DNA from: Xanthocytophaga agilis
GTDB taxonomy: Bacteria; Bacteroidota; Bacteroidia; Cytophagales; 172606-1
Length of the DNA stretch: 64,000 nucleotides
NCBI RefSeq assembly: GCF_030068605.1
Contig: NZ_JASJOU010000009.1
Span: 62,001 to 126,000, forward strand
Direction of reading: 5' to 3'
This document shows, piece by piece, positions 1 to 7,620 of this stretch. Both the position numbers and the translations under genes were made by a program. Positions within the stretch are counted from its first letter, which is position 1; each line of letters opens with the position of its first letter. Below the pieces are notes generated by a model. It saw only the letters and a program-made list of their open reading frames with translations, was not told the origin of the DNA and searched no databases.

Positions 1-41
1 AAAAGCCGATGTGCACCTTCAATGATTAGTTCCTTTGTCAT
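1..41 (-). CDS. TetR/AcrR-type regulator, N-terminal fragment (cut by window start)
   Basis: An ATG at 41 opens a minus-strand frame that runs off the window edge. Only 13 codons are visible, beginning MTKELIIEGAHRL. The pattern of a short charged start followed by I-I-x-x-A-H-R-L is how many TetR-family helix-turn-helix domains begin. It lies 61 bp downstream of the SDR gene on the same strand, so the two could be cotranscribed, and the palindrome at 917-937 could be its operator. The family call rests on very few residues and is an inference. Confidence 0.4.
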   Translation of the reverse strand, partial: MTKELIIEGAHRL

Positions 42-102
42 AATACCCTCTGTCAATCTGATAAGAGCCTGAATAGAAGTATCCAAGCTCGTCTATAAAA
101 TG

Positions 103-855
103 TTACTGAGCTAGGTATCCACCATCTATATTGTAGTAAGAACCAGTCACAAAAGATGCTTTGGATGAGCTTAGCCACAGGGCTAGTTCCGCTACTTCTG
201 CCGACTCACCCAAACGTCCTATGGGATGTAAGCCAACCAACGCATTCATTGCTTCGGGAGACAAATTAGCATCCAGTAAAGGAGTTTTGATAAATCCTGG
301 TCCAATGGCATTGATACGAATATTTTGAGAAGCATACTCTAAAGCGGCAGTTTGTGTTAAGCCTACTACCCCATGTTTGGCAGCTACATACGCTGCAGAG
401 TTACGAAAACCAACTTGTCCCAAAATAGAAGCAACATTTACAATTGCTCCGCCGCCACTTGCCTGCAGAGCAGGAATCTGATAGCGCATCCCATAAAATA
501 CACCATTCAGATTGACGCCAATTACTTTTTCCCAACCATCCAATGGATACTCACCTACAGGAGATGCCGGACCGCCAATGCCTGCATTGTTACAGGCAAT
601 ATGCAAAGCGCCATATTTCGCTACAGTTTGTTTTACCAAGGCTTCATTATCTTCTGGCTTGCTGGTATCTGCTTTTATAAAGATGGCTTCTCCCCCCTTC
701 TTTTTAATTTCTTCCACAACAGCATTTGCACCTTTTTCGCTAATATCACTCACCACTACCTTTGCTCCTTCTTCAGCATATTTAATGGCAATTTCCTTGC
801 CTATTCCAGAACCCGCACCGGTTACAATAGCAACTCTATTTTCAAGGATTTTCAT
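103..855 (-). CDS. SDR family NAD(P)-dependent oxidoreductase
   Basis: A 250-residue classical short-chain dehydrogenase/reductase of full family length. The nucleotide-binding TGAGSGIG sits at residues 12-19, NNAG at 89-92, the catalytic Ser near 143 and the YxxxK pair at Tyr156/Lys160. The C-terminal IDGGYLAQ is typical of glucose-dehydrogenase-like or 3-oxoacyl-reductase-like members. The acidic Asp37 after the second strand favours NAD over NADP. The enzyme is soluble and cytoplasmic; its substrate cannot be read from sequence. It starts at an ATG preceded by AT-rich DNA holding a 21-bp palindrome (917-937), which suggests control by a dimeric repressor, perhaps the TetR fragment at the window edge. 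The next genes upstream (tetR, fabF) are transcribed the same way but lie beyond a terminator, so this is a separate unit. Confidence 0.92.
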   Translation of the reverse strand: MKILENRVAIVTGAGSGIGKEIAIKYAEEGAKVVVSDISEKGANAVVEEIKKKGGEAIFIKADTSKPEDNEALVKQTVAKYGALHIACNNAGIGGPASPVGEYPLDGWEKVIGVNLNGVFYGMRYQIPALQASGGGAIVNVASILGQVGFRNSAAYVAAKHGVVGLTQTAALEYASQNIRINAIGPGFIKTPLLDANLSPEAMNALVGLHPIGRLGESAEVAELALWLSSSKASFVTGSYYNIDGGYLAQ

Positions 856-916
856 ACGTTTTGAATGTTTAATTATGAACAGGGATAAAAAGAAAAATAG
901 ATTTTCTTTAGTTATC

Positions 917-937
917 TAGTACAGCTAAGTCGTACTA
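917..937. promoter_or_regulatory. 21-bp palindromic operator candidate upstream of the SDR gene
   Basis: TAGTAC and GTACTA form outer arms around an inner CT-n-AG, giving TAGTACnnCTnAGnnGTACTA. It sits 62 bp upstream of the SDR start. A TTTG element (943-946, minus strand) lies just upstream, so a repressor bound here would cover the promoter. The size and symmetry fit TetR-family operators. The rest of 856-1160 is AT-rich and shows no supported gene. Confidence 0.5.
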
Positions 938-1160
938 ACAAGACAAATGTACGTCTGACAATTGCAGCAGAACGAATACTTTTTGCCGGATTCCTTGGAC
1001 AATTTGAACATTCCCTCTTATCTCCTTTTCATACTAACTCCAGAAAGCTATAACTAGCTAGAGAGTTAGCACTCACAAAAAACCAATAGCAACAAACCAT
1101 TTAATAGAATAATACAACCAAACAAAAATGTAATCCTATATACAACAAGCATTTAGTGAC

Positions 1161-1213
1161 AAAAAAGTAGCCCATATACCAGCGGATTACAAAATCAGCC
1201 AGTAGATGGGCTA
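1161..1213 (-). terminator. Rho-independent terminator of the fabF-tetR unit
   Basis: Arms TAGCCCAT (1168-1175) and ATGGGCTA (1206-1213) form a hairpin with a long loop. On the minus strand it is followed by a run of six T (1161-1166). It lies about 85 bp after the tetR stop. Confidence 0.6.
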
Positions 1214-1296
1214 TAAACAATATAGATTTATCTAGCACTATTCTCCCACTTCTTCCCCTATCTTATTTCTCCAGACGCTATTATAGATGTTCTTTA

Positions 1297-1899
1297 TTAA
1301 AGAGTTTTAACTTTCAATTCTTCCTGTACAATACTCATAATCTTATCCAGCACTGTAAACAAATGCACTTGCTGGCCAGTAATTTTAGATAACATAATTC
1401 CTCCCTCTACCATGGCAATAAAGGTATACGCATAGGTAGATGAGTCTATCTCATTTCGGAATTCTCCGTTTGCCTTTCCAGTGTCCATAATACGTATCAA
1501 TCGGGTAGCAATACCTTTTATGCTATTTTGCACACGTTTTTTCAAAAAAGGCAGATTATCATCTGCTTCCACAGCTGTATTCAGAATTGGACATCCTCCA
1601 CTGGTAGAGACACCTTTCCAGATAGATCTGTAAAAATCCGTAAAGGCCTGCATTTTGTCTGTAGCAGATTGTGCATTATGGATAGCCACATCCATATTTT
1701 TAGATAACTTATTTACATTATATTCAAAGGCAGCGATAGCTACATCTTCCTTATTCTCAAAATTGCCATATATACTCCCTTTGGTAAGTCCGGTTGCCTC
1801 TGTCAGATCACTCAGAGAGGTTCCCCAGAAGCCCTTTGAATTAAAGATAGGCGCAGTCTTTTCTATTATAAACGCCTTTGTTTGTTCCGCTTTTGACAT
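1297..1899 (-). CDS. TetR/AcrR family transcriptional regulator
   Basis: A 200-residue protein with an N-terminal TetR helix-turn-helix (about residues 8-55, including FNSKGFWGTSLSDLTEATGLTKGSIYGNFENKEDV) and a helical ligand-binding C-terminal domain with the TetR_C GGCPILNTAVEA signature near residue 100. That C-terminal type is frequent in repressors of the QacR/YxaF kind. It starts 39 bp after the fabF stop on the same strand, so fabF and this gene very likely form an operon. The palindrome inside the fabF promoter (3274-3287) is the natural candidate for its operator, which would make the unit autoregulated. The ligand is unknown; a fatty-acyl or ketide compound would suit the neighbour but is a guess. 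Confidence 0.88.
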   Translation of the reverse strand: MSKAEQTKAFIIEKTAPIFNSKGFWGTSLSDLTEATGLTKGSIYGNFENKEDVAIAAFEYNVNKLSKNMDVAIHNAQSATDKMQAFTDFYRSIWKGVSTSGGCPILNTAVEADDNLPFLKKRVQNSIKGIATRLIRIMDTGKANGEFRNEIDSSTYAYTFIAMVEGGIMLSKITGQQVHLFTVLDKIMSIVQEELKVKTL

Positions 1900-1938
1900 G
1901 ACGTTACTGATTTATAACACTCTTCCTACAATAGCTCA

Positions 1939-3189
1939 CTAGGAATGATATTTTTTAAAAATAGAAGTGGCCGTGTGTCCTCCAAATCCAAATGTATTGT
2001 TAAGTACATAATTGACTGGTGTATGTCTTGCTTTCCCTATCACAATATCTAATCCCTCTGGCAGTTCTGGATCTACATTTTCTGTATTTATGGTTGGAGG
2101 GATAATATCGTGTTTTACAGATAATACACTGATAATACTTTCAATAGCTCCTGCTGCCCCCAGCAAATGACCTGTCATCGATTTGGTTGCAGAGATACTT
2201 ACTTTATGTTCCCCAAATATACGCTTGATTCCTACAAGTTCACTCACATCGCCAATACCCGTTGAGGTAGCATGGGTATTGATGTTATTTATATCTGCTG
2301 GAGAAAGCCCTGCATCCTGTAAAGCTTTGGAAATACCTAAGGCAGCACCTAATCCTTCTGGTGATGTGCCTGTAAGATGATATGCATCAGCGGCCATCCC
2401 TCCTCCAACAATTTCCGCATAGATAGTAGCTCCTCTGGCTTTGGCATGTTCATACTCTTCCAGCACCAATGCTCCTGCCCCTTCTCCGATTACAAATCCG
2501 TCCCGATCCTGATCAAATGGTCTGGAAGCAGTTTGTGGAGAGTCATTTCGTTTAGATAATGCCTGAGCGGCGTTAAAACCGCCTACCGATGCGGGAGTTA
2601 TCGGTGCCTCAGATCCGCCCGCAATCATAACGGTGGCCTTTCCCAGACGAATTGTATCAAAGGCATTGATAATAGCTGTATTGGAAGAAGCACAGGCGGA
2701 AACTGTACAATAATTGGGACCATACAACTTATGACGAATAGAGATAACTCCTGCGGCAATGTCTGCAATCATTTTGGGAATAAAGTAAGGATTGAAACGT
2801 GGCGTCCCATCACCCTGATAATATTCACGCACCTGATCTTCAAATGTACCTATACCCCCATTACCAGAAGCCCAGATTACCCCTATCTGATATTTCTCTT
2901 CATCTGGCATGGTTGTAAAATCAAAACCTGCATCTTGAATTGCCTGATCTGAAGCAGCAATAGCATACTGGGTAAACAGATCATACTTTTTTATTTCTTT
3001 TTTCTCTATATAATCAGTTGGTTCAAAGCCTTTAACCTCACAGGCAAAATGCGTCTTGAATCGTGATGCGTCAAAATGGGTAATATAATCTGCTCCACTC
3101 TTACCAGCCACAATATTGTGCCAGAACTCGCTTACGGAATTACCCAGGGGAGTAATCGCTCCTAATCCTGTTATTACAACTCGTTTCAT
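1939..3189 (-). CDS. fabF: Beta-ketoacyl-ACP synthase II (FabF-like)
   Basis: A 416-residue thiolase-fold condensing enzyme of the length usual for KAS II. The active-site Cys166 lies in SACASSN, His306 in NTHATSTG and His341 in KSMTGHLLGAAG, giving the Cys-His-His triad; the C-terminal NTFGFGGHT loop is present. The enzyme condenses acyl groups with malonyl-ACP in fatty-acid elongation. NTHATST differs slightly from the common NAHGTST of housekeeping FabF. No acpP stands beside it, and it is paired with a tetR gene and an operator-bearing promoter. It could therefore be an inducible second KAS rather than the housekeeping enzyme. The ATG at 3189 gives MKRVVITGLGAITPLG, the expected N-terminus. 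Confidence 0.9.
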   Translation of the reverse strand: MKRVVITGLGAITPLGNSVSEFWHNIVAGKSGADYITHFDASRFKTHFACEVKGFEPTDYIEKKEIKKYDLFTQYAIAASDQAIQDAGFDFTTMPDEEKYQIGVIWASGNGGIGTFEDQVREYYQGDGTPRFNPYFIPKMIADIAAGVISIRHKLYGPNYCTVSACASSNTAIINAFDTIRLGKATVMIAGGSEAPITPASVGGFNAAQALSKRNDSPQTASRPFDQDRDGFVIGEGAGALVLEEYEHAKARGATIYAEIVGGGMAADAYHLTGTSPEGLGAALGISKALQDAGLSPADINNINTHATSTGIGDVSELVGIKRIFGEHKVSISATKSMTGHLLGAAGAIESIISVLSVKHDIIPPTINTENVDPELPEGLDIVIGKARHTPVNYVLNNTFGFGGHTATSIFKKYHS

Positions 3190-3268
3190 AGTATATGTTT
3201 ATCGGATAACACTGTACTGATTTTATTTATAATTGGATAGTAGCATGTAGCCTCACTCTAAATCGGCA

Positions 3269-3300
3269 CAATAATACCACTCGGTATCTTATAATACAAA
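3269..3300 (-). promoter_or_regulatory. fabF-tetR promoter with embedded palindromic operator
   Basis: Read on the minus strand, TTTG (3300-3297), a 20-nt spacer and TATTATTG (3276-3269) match the Bacteroidota TTTG-N17-23-TAnnTTTG promoter with one mismatch. A 14-bp inverted repeat, ATACC-nnnn-GGTAT (3274-3287), sits across the spacer and the -7 box, exactly where a TetR repressor would block polymerase. The start codon follows about 80 nt downstream. Confidence 0.6.
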
Positions 3301-3588
3301 TAAAAACTGGATCAAAATAGTTTCAACATAGGAAAACAAAATCAAACGGCGAGAGAACCTCATTACAGCACTTAAACAAAAAAGAAAATATTTTCTTAAT
3401 AATCAAATAATTAACATCGATAAAAATACAAACCGATCAGTATACAACAAATCTATTAAAGCTAAGTATATACTTATTTTGTCTGATACTTTTACAGTTT
3501 TAGGATTTTAAAGAAAAATCTCTTTTTTGTACCCTCTCACCCTTTCTTGCCCTCCTGAAAGGAACTTTAAGCCTCTATACAGACAGGC

Positions 3589-3768
3589 ATGACAAGACCG
3601 ACAACCGTTTCAACAGGAGCGTATTCTTTCTCTCAGAAACCGCAGACAACTCTATTTGTCAAGAGATCCTTACAGGAGGATAGGAAGAGTGTGGCTATTA
3701 CAGAAGAAAAAAAGGAAAAGGAGATCCTCCCAAGAGTACAAAAAGGAGGCCTTTTTCTTGATTTCTAA
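3589..3768 (+). CDS. Possible small ORF, 59 aa, function unknown
   Basis: An open frame of 59 codons starting MTRPTTVSTGAYSF and ending GLFLDF. It is hydrophilic and Lys/Glu-rich in its second half, with no membrane segment or motif I recognise. It occupies the only less AT-rich stretch of the 640-bp gap between fabF and the araC-type gene, and codon use looks ordinary. No clear promoter was found. It may be a genuine small protein or a chance frame; 3301-3588 otherwise shows nothing I can support. Confidence 0.3.
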   Translation: MTRPTTVSTGAYSFSQKPQTTLFVKRSLQEDRKSVAITEEKKEKEILPRVQKGGLFLDF

Positions 3769-3829
3769 ATTTCTTTTCCAGAAAAATTATAGAATAAGAT
3801 AACGTATATGCATGCGTGGCACTCTTTGC

Positions 3830-4789
3830 TTATCGGAATATCCCTAAGGCTACCTGCTGGAAGGTTTCAGGGGTAATACCAGTTTGTTTTTTAAAGAACC
3901 GGCTAAAATAGGCTTGCTCACTAAAGCCTAATTCGAATGCAATTTCTTTGAATGTTCTTTTACCAATTAATATTTGGCGCTTGGCTTCAATAACCAGATA
4001 TGTATGAATAATCTGAGTTACAGTTACACCTAATCGCTCCTTTAATACTTCATTGAGTCGCTTAGGCGTAAGATTTACTGCATTGGCATAAAAAGTTACA
4101 TTTCTCTCTTCTTTGTAATGATCACTTATCAGAATATAAATTTTCTTCACCCGTTCATCATGTAGTGCAATGGATGAAGACAACGTCTGACTAAAACGAT
4201 ACAGATGGATCAAAAAGAGTCGCAAATACAGGTGTAGTACACCAATATCTGCTTTCGTTTTACATTCTAGATGCATCAGGTCAAACAGATGAGCCATTGG
4301 CTCAACCATATCTGGAGGAATAGTAATTCCGTCATTGGTAAATGGCAAAAACAGATAACGCAGATGATCTTCTTCAATAGCATACATCAACTCACGGGAA
4401 AAAGCAATAACCCGTGCAGCTGGCTTACTGCCTGGAATCGCATGTACCTGATTGCGTCCCAGAAGATATACAGTATCTTTCAGAATTGGGTGAGGTGTGA
4501 AATCTATATAGTGAACATCAGCGTTTGAAGTAAACCAGATTATTTCAAAAAAGTCATTCCGGTGGCTCCCTCCAAACCCATGAAATGCAGGGTCATCAGA
4601 GGTATAGACAAAGATTGTATCTCCGTCCAATTGATAAATAGGTATATGTTCCTGTGGTTTCAAAGATAATAATAAGGTATCTGACAAAGGTATAAAATAT
4701 GATATAGGTGTGTTCGTTTCCCTTATTACTTTTAGTCTTGCCAGCCTATTCCGGCATACTATATATACATCAGGATTGTATATATACAT
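3830..4789 (-). CDS. AraC family transcriptional regulator
   Basis: The C-terminal 100 residues form an AraC/XylS double helix-turn-helix: the region TFYANAVNLTPKRLNEVLKER is helix-turn-helix one, and FKEIAFELGFSEQAYFSRFFKKQTGITPETFQ is the second with the family signature. The N-terminal part (starting IPIYQLDGD) is a cupin-like sensor domain. The frame stays open upstream to an ATG at 4936, but that would overlap the divergent methyltransferase gene, so the ATG at 4789 (319 aa) is preferred. A TTG at 4687 would give 285 aa, closer to the usual length, and leave a normal promoter region; no ATG lies between. The ligand is unknown. The gene is divergent from the methyltransferase at 4820. Confidence 0.85.
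   Translation of the reverse strand: MYIYNPDVYIVCRNRLARLKVIRETNTPISYFIPLSDTLLLSLKPQEHIPIYQLDGDTIFVYTSDDPAFHGFGGSHRNDFFEIIWFTSNADVHYIDFTPHPILKDTVYLLGRNQVHAIPGSKPAARVIAFSRELMYAIEEDHLRYLFLPFTNDGITIPPDMVEPMAHLFDLMHLECKTKADIGVLHLYLRLFLIHLYRFSQTLSSSIALHDERVKKIYILISDHYKEERNVTFYANAVNLTPKRLNEVLKERLGVTVTQIIHTYLVIEAKRQILIGKRTFKEIAFELGFSEQAYFSRFFKKQTGITPETFQQVALGIFR
4760..4786. repeat. 27-bp inverted repeat between the araC-type and methyltransferase genes
   Basis: TATATATACA (4760-4769) and TGTATATATA (4777-4786) are perfect 10-bp arms around a 7-nt spacer. It lies at or just inside the 5' end of the AraC-type gene and 34 bp before the methyltransferase start, so it may be an operator shared by the divergent pair. 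Low complexity makes chance more likely than for a GC-containing palindrome. Confidence 0.45.
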
Positions 4790-4819
4790 ACGGCTGGCTT
4801 TAATCAAACTCCTACTCCT

Positions 4820-5350
4820 ATGGAACTTTCCGAAGCAATTAACCTGATTTATACAACAGCTATTCGTCAAACAGAACCTCAAATATGGGCTGATCTGGGA
4901 TGTGGAACAGGATTGTTTACCAAAGCCTTGACTCATCTACTACCTCCCCAAAGCACCATTTATGCCATTGATAAAGATGCGATGGCTTTAGATACAATCC
5001 CTGATAACTACCAAAATGTTCTGGTAAAAAAGATGGTAAAAGACTTTACACAATCATTCTCCCTTCCATCCCTACTGGATGGCATACTCATGGCTAACTC
5101 ATTACATTATGTAGCCGATCATTTATCATTTCTCCAAACCATTCAGTCTTCTCTTCTGCAACCTTCTCATAAGCTATTGCTTGTTGAATACGATACGGAC
5201 AAAGCCAATCCCTGGGTTCCTTATCCTGTCAGCTTTCAATCTCTCCAAAAACTGGCTACAAAAGCAGGATATACTACCCTTGAGAAAGTAGGCACCAAGG
5301 CATCTTTATATGGTAGAGCAAATCTATATGGAGTATTATTAACAAAGTAA
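4820..5350 (+). CDS. Class I SAM-dependent methyltransferase
   Basis: A 176-residue Rossmann-fold methyltransferase. SAM-binding motif I is IWADLGCGTGLFT (about residues 22-34), the acidic end of strand 2 is YAIDKD (48-53), and motif IV is DGILMANSLHYV. It lacks an extra substrate domain, so the acceptor cannot be named; small-molecule substrates are usual for such short members. It is transcribed away from the AraC-type regulator, with the inverted repeat 4760-4786 between them. This arrangement suggests, without proof, that the regulator controls it. No terminator was seen in the 86 bp before the next gene. Confidence 0.85.
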   Translation: MELSEAINLIYTTAIRQTEPQIWADLGCGTGLFTKALTHLLPPQSTIYAIDKDAMALDTIPDNYQNVLVKKMVKDFTQSFSLPSLLDGILMANSLHYVADHLSFLQTIQSSLLQPSHKLLLVEYDTDKANPWVPYPVSFQSLQKLATKAGYTTLEKVGTKASLYGRANLYGVLLTK

Positions 5351-5436
5351 AAGCAGCGTCTTGTTGTGGATTAGGATATTTTTCACACAAAAGTGTATAT
5401 TGTGGCTTGCAAACAACCATACACCACTAACTGCAT

Positions 5437-7317
5437 ATGAAAAAAACCTACTACTTACTTATTGCTCTTCTTGTAAGTATCTCATTTATACCATCTGATG
5501 TATATGCACAGGAAGATATTGCAGCTTACATAAAAAATAACTATACAAAGGCAATATACTACATTCCCATGCGGGATGGGATAAAGCTGTGCACCATTGT
5601 TTACAGTCCTAAGGATGCCTCACAAAAATATCCCATCATGCTGAATCGTACACCTTACAGTGTGGGGCCTTATGGAGAAAATGAATATAAAACATCTATG
5701 GGACCTTCTGACTTCTTTGTAAAAGATGGGTACATCTTTGCCTATCAGGACGTACGGGGGAAATACATGTCAGAAGGCGAGTTTATGGATGTTCGTCCCC
5801 ACAATCCTGCCAAGAAGGGTAAGAAGGATATTGATGAAAGTTCGGATACCTATGATACCATTGAGTGGCTTTTGAAGAATGTAAAAAATAACAATGGCAA
5901 GTTTGGTCAGTGGGGTATTTCCTATCCTGGGTTTTATACCACCATGGGGGTGCTAAGTAATCATCCGGCGTTGAAGGCTGCTTCGCCACAGGCTCCTGTT
6001 ACAGACTGGTTCATTGGAGATGACTTTCACCACAATGGTGCATTCTTTTTGCCGCATTTTTTCAATTTCATGGCTAACTTTGGAAAGCCTCGTCCACAAC
6101 CCCGTCCAACTAGCCCTTACCGGTTCAATCATGGTACACCGGATGGGTATCAGTTCTTCCTGAATCTGGGATCGCTGAGTCATATCAATTCTGTCTATTA
6201 CAAAGATAGTGTAGCATTCTGGAACGAATTCAGGCAACATCCCAATTACGATCCATTCTGGCAGGCACGAAATGTACGTCCGCATCTGAAAAATGTAAAG
6301 CCAGCTGTGATGACTGTAGGAGGTTGGTTTGATGCGGAAAACTTGTTTGGCGCATTGGAAATTTATAAAACAATTGAAAAGAATAATCCGGGAGCTAACA
6401 ATATGCTGGTAATGGGTCCTTGGTTTCATGGTGGTTGGGCTCGTTCAGATGGTTCTTTCTTAGGTAATGCATCGTTTGTACAAAAGACATCTCCTTTCTA
6501 TCGTGAAAACATTGAATTCAAATTCTTTCAATACCATCTCAAAGGAAAGGCTGATCCAAAACTACCAGAAGCGTATGTATTTGAAACAGGTTCCAATCAG
6601 TGGCGTACCTATGATCAGTGGCCTCCTAAAAACACACAAGCTAAACGGCTGTATTTACAGGGAGATCATAAGCTAGCCTTTGCTACCCCAACAGCCGATG
6701 GTGATGGTGGCTATGACGAATATGTAAGTGATCCGGCACATCCTGTTCCATTTATTGAAGAAATCAAAACAGGAATGACACGCGAATACATGACAGATGA
6801 CCAGCGGTTTGCAGCCCGTCGCCCAGATGTAGTAGTATATACGACAGATGCCTTGACAGAAGATATTACTATAGCAGGTCAGGTAAAACCAAGTCTGCAC
6901 GTATCTACTTCCGGAACAGATTCAGACTTCATTGTAAAAATAATTGATGTGTATCCGGACACAGCTGCTCAGTTTAAAGAAGCAAAAATCCCAACAGCAG
7001 GTTATCAGATGCTGGTTCGTGGAGAGCCATTCCGTGCCCGTTTCCGTAACTCATATGAAAAACCGGAACCTTTTACACCTAATCAACCTACAGAAGTAAG
7101 CTTTGTGATGCCCGATATCAATCATACCTTTAAAAAGGGGCATCGCATTATGATTCAGATTCAAAGTACATGGTTCCCACTGGTAGATCGCAATCCTCAG
7201 AAATATGTAGAGAATATTTATGATGCTAAGGATTCTGACTATCAGAAAGCAACACAACGGATTTATCATTCACCTGATAAGGCTACCTATATAGAGTTGA
7301 ATGTAGTAGGAAAGTAA
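5437..7317 (+). CDS. Secreted CocE/NonD family (peptidase S15) hydrolase
   Basis: A 626-residue exported serine hydrolase with a Sec signal peptide (residues 1-25, cleavage after VYA-Q). The alpha/beta-hydrolase domain has nucleophile Ser162 in GISYPG, Asp299 in GGWFDAENLFG and His331 in GPWFHGGW, the triad of the X-Pro dipeptidyl peptidase/CocE/glutaryl-7-ACA acylase group. The jelly-roll C-terminal domain (about 460-626) begins near DVVVYTTDALTEDITIAG. Members cleave acyl ester or amide bonds; the natural substrate here is unknown, and peptides or acyl amino acids are plausible. It lacks a T9SS tail, so it probably stays in the periplasm. It ends at a strong hairpin terminator and appears monocistronic. 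Confidence 0.92.
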   Translation: MKKTYYLLIALLVSISFIPSDVYAQEDIAAYIKNNYTKAIYYIPMRDGIKLCTIVYSPKDASQKYPIMLNRTPYSVGPYGENEYKTSMGPSDFFVKDGYIFAYQDVRGKYMSEGEFMDVRPHNPAKKGKKDIDESSDTYDTIEWLLKNVKNNNGKFGQWGISYPGFYTTMGVLSNHPALKAASPQAPVTDWFIGDDFHHNGAFFLPHFFNFMANFGKPRPQPRPTSPYRFNHGTPDGYQFFLNLGSLSHINSVYYKDSVAFWNEFRQHPNYDPFWQARNVRPHLKNVKPAVMTVGGWFDAENLFGALEIYKTIEKNNPGANNMLVMGPWFHGGWARSDGSFLGNASFVQKTSPFYRENIEFKFFQYHLKGKADPKLPEAYVFETGSNQWRTYDQWPPKNTQAKRLYLQGDHKLAFATPTADGDGGYDEYVSDPAHPVPFIEEIKTGMTREYMTDDQRFAARRPDVVVYTTDALTEDITIAGQVKPSLHVSTSGTDSDFIVKIIDVYPDTAAQFKEAKIPTAGYQMLVRGEPFRARFRNSYEKPEPFTPNQPTEVSFVMPDINHTFKKGHRIMIQIQSTWFPLVDRNPQKYVENIYDAKDSDYQKATQRIYHSPDKATYIELNVVGK

Positions 7318-7343
7318 AACAATCCATAGTGACAATTTTGTAT

Positions 7344-7388
7344 ATACCTCTGTTACCACTAACTTCGTTCGTAGCAGAGGTATTTTTC
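7344..7388 (+). terminator. Terminator after the S15 hydrolase gene
   Basis: Arms 7344-7356 and 7371-7383 (ATACCTCTG core, one G-T pair) followed by TTTTT. The following AT-rich stretch to 7620 holds no gene I can support and presumably carries the promoter of the next one. Confidence 0.75.
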
Positions 7389-7620
7389 TATTTATCAATC
7401 TATATAACTATCTGATATGCATAAGATAGCTAGAAACTACTCACTATTATTTTTCTACATAAAGTCTTTACACTAAACTTTTGCCCTCATATCTCCGTAG
7501 AAGGAGTTACATTTTTTTTATTTAGCTGTTCCATTTTTTATTTTTTAAAAAGGAATACGAACTCTCAGCAAACAGAGAGCTATCCTCATTCTATCTTTTA
7601 ATTTTTTAACAGTAAAATCT

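Noticed and set aside
373-919. Two plus-strand ORFs antisense to the SDR gene
   Set aside because: Complete overlap with a gene with all SDR motifs; Cys/Phe-rich shadow translations.
4790-4936. N-terminal extension of the AraC-type ORF to an ATG at 4936
   Set aside because: It would overlap the start of the divergent methyltransferase, whose SAM motif lies in the overlapped region, and the added residues do not look like part of the cupin domain.
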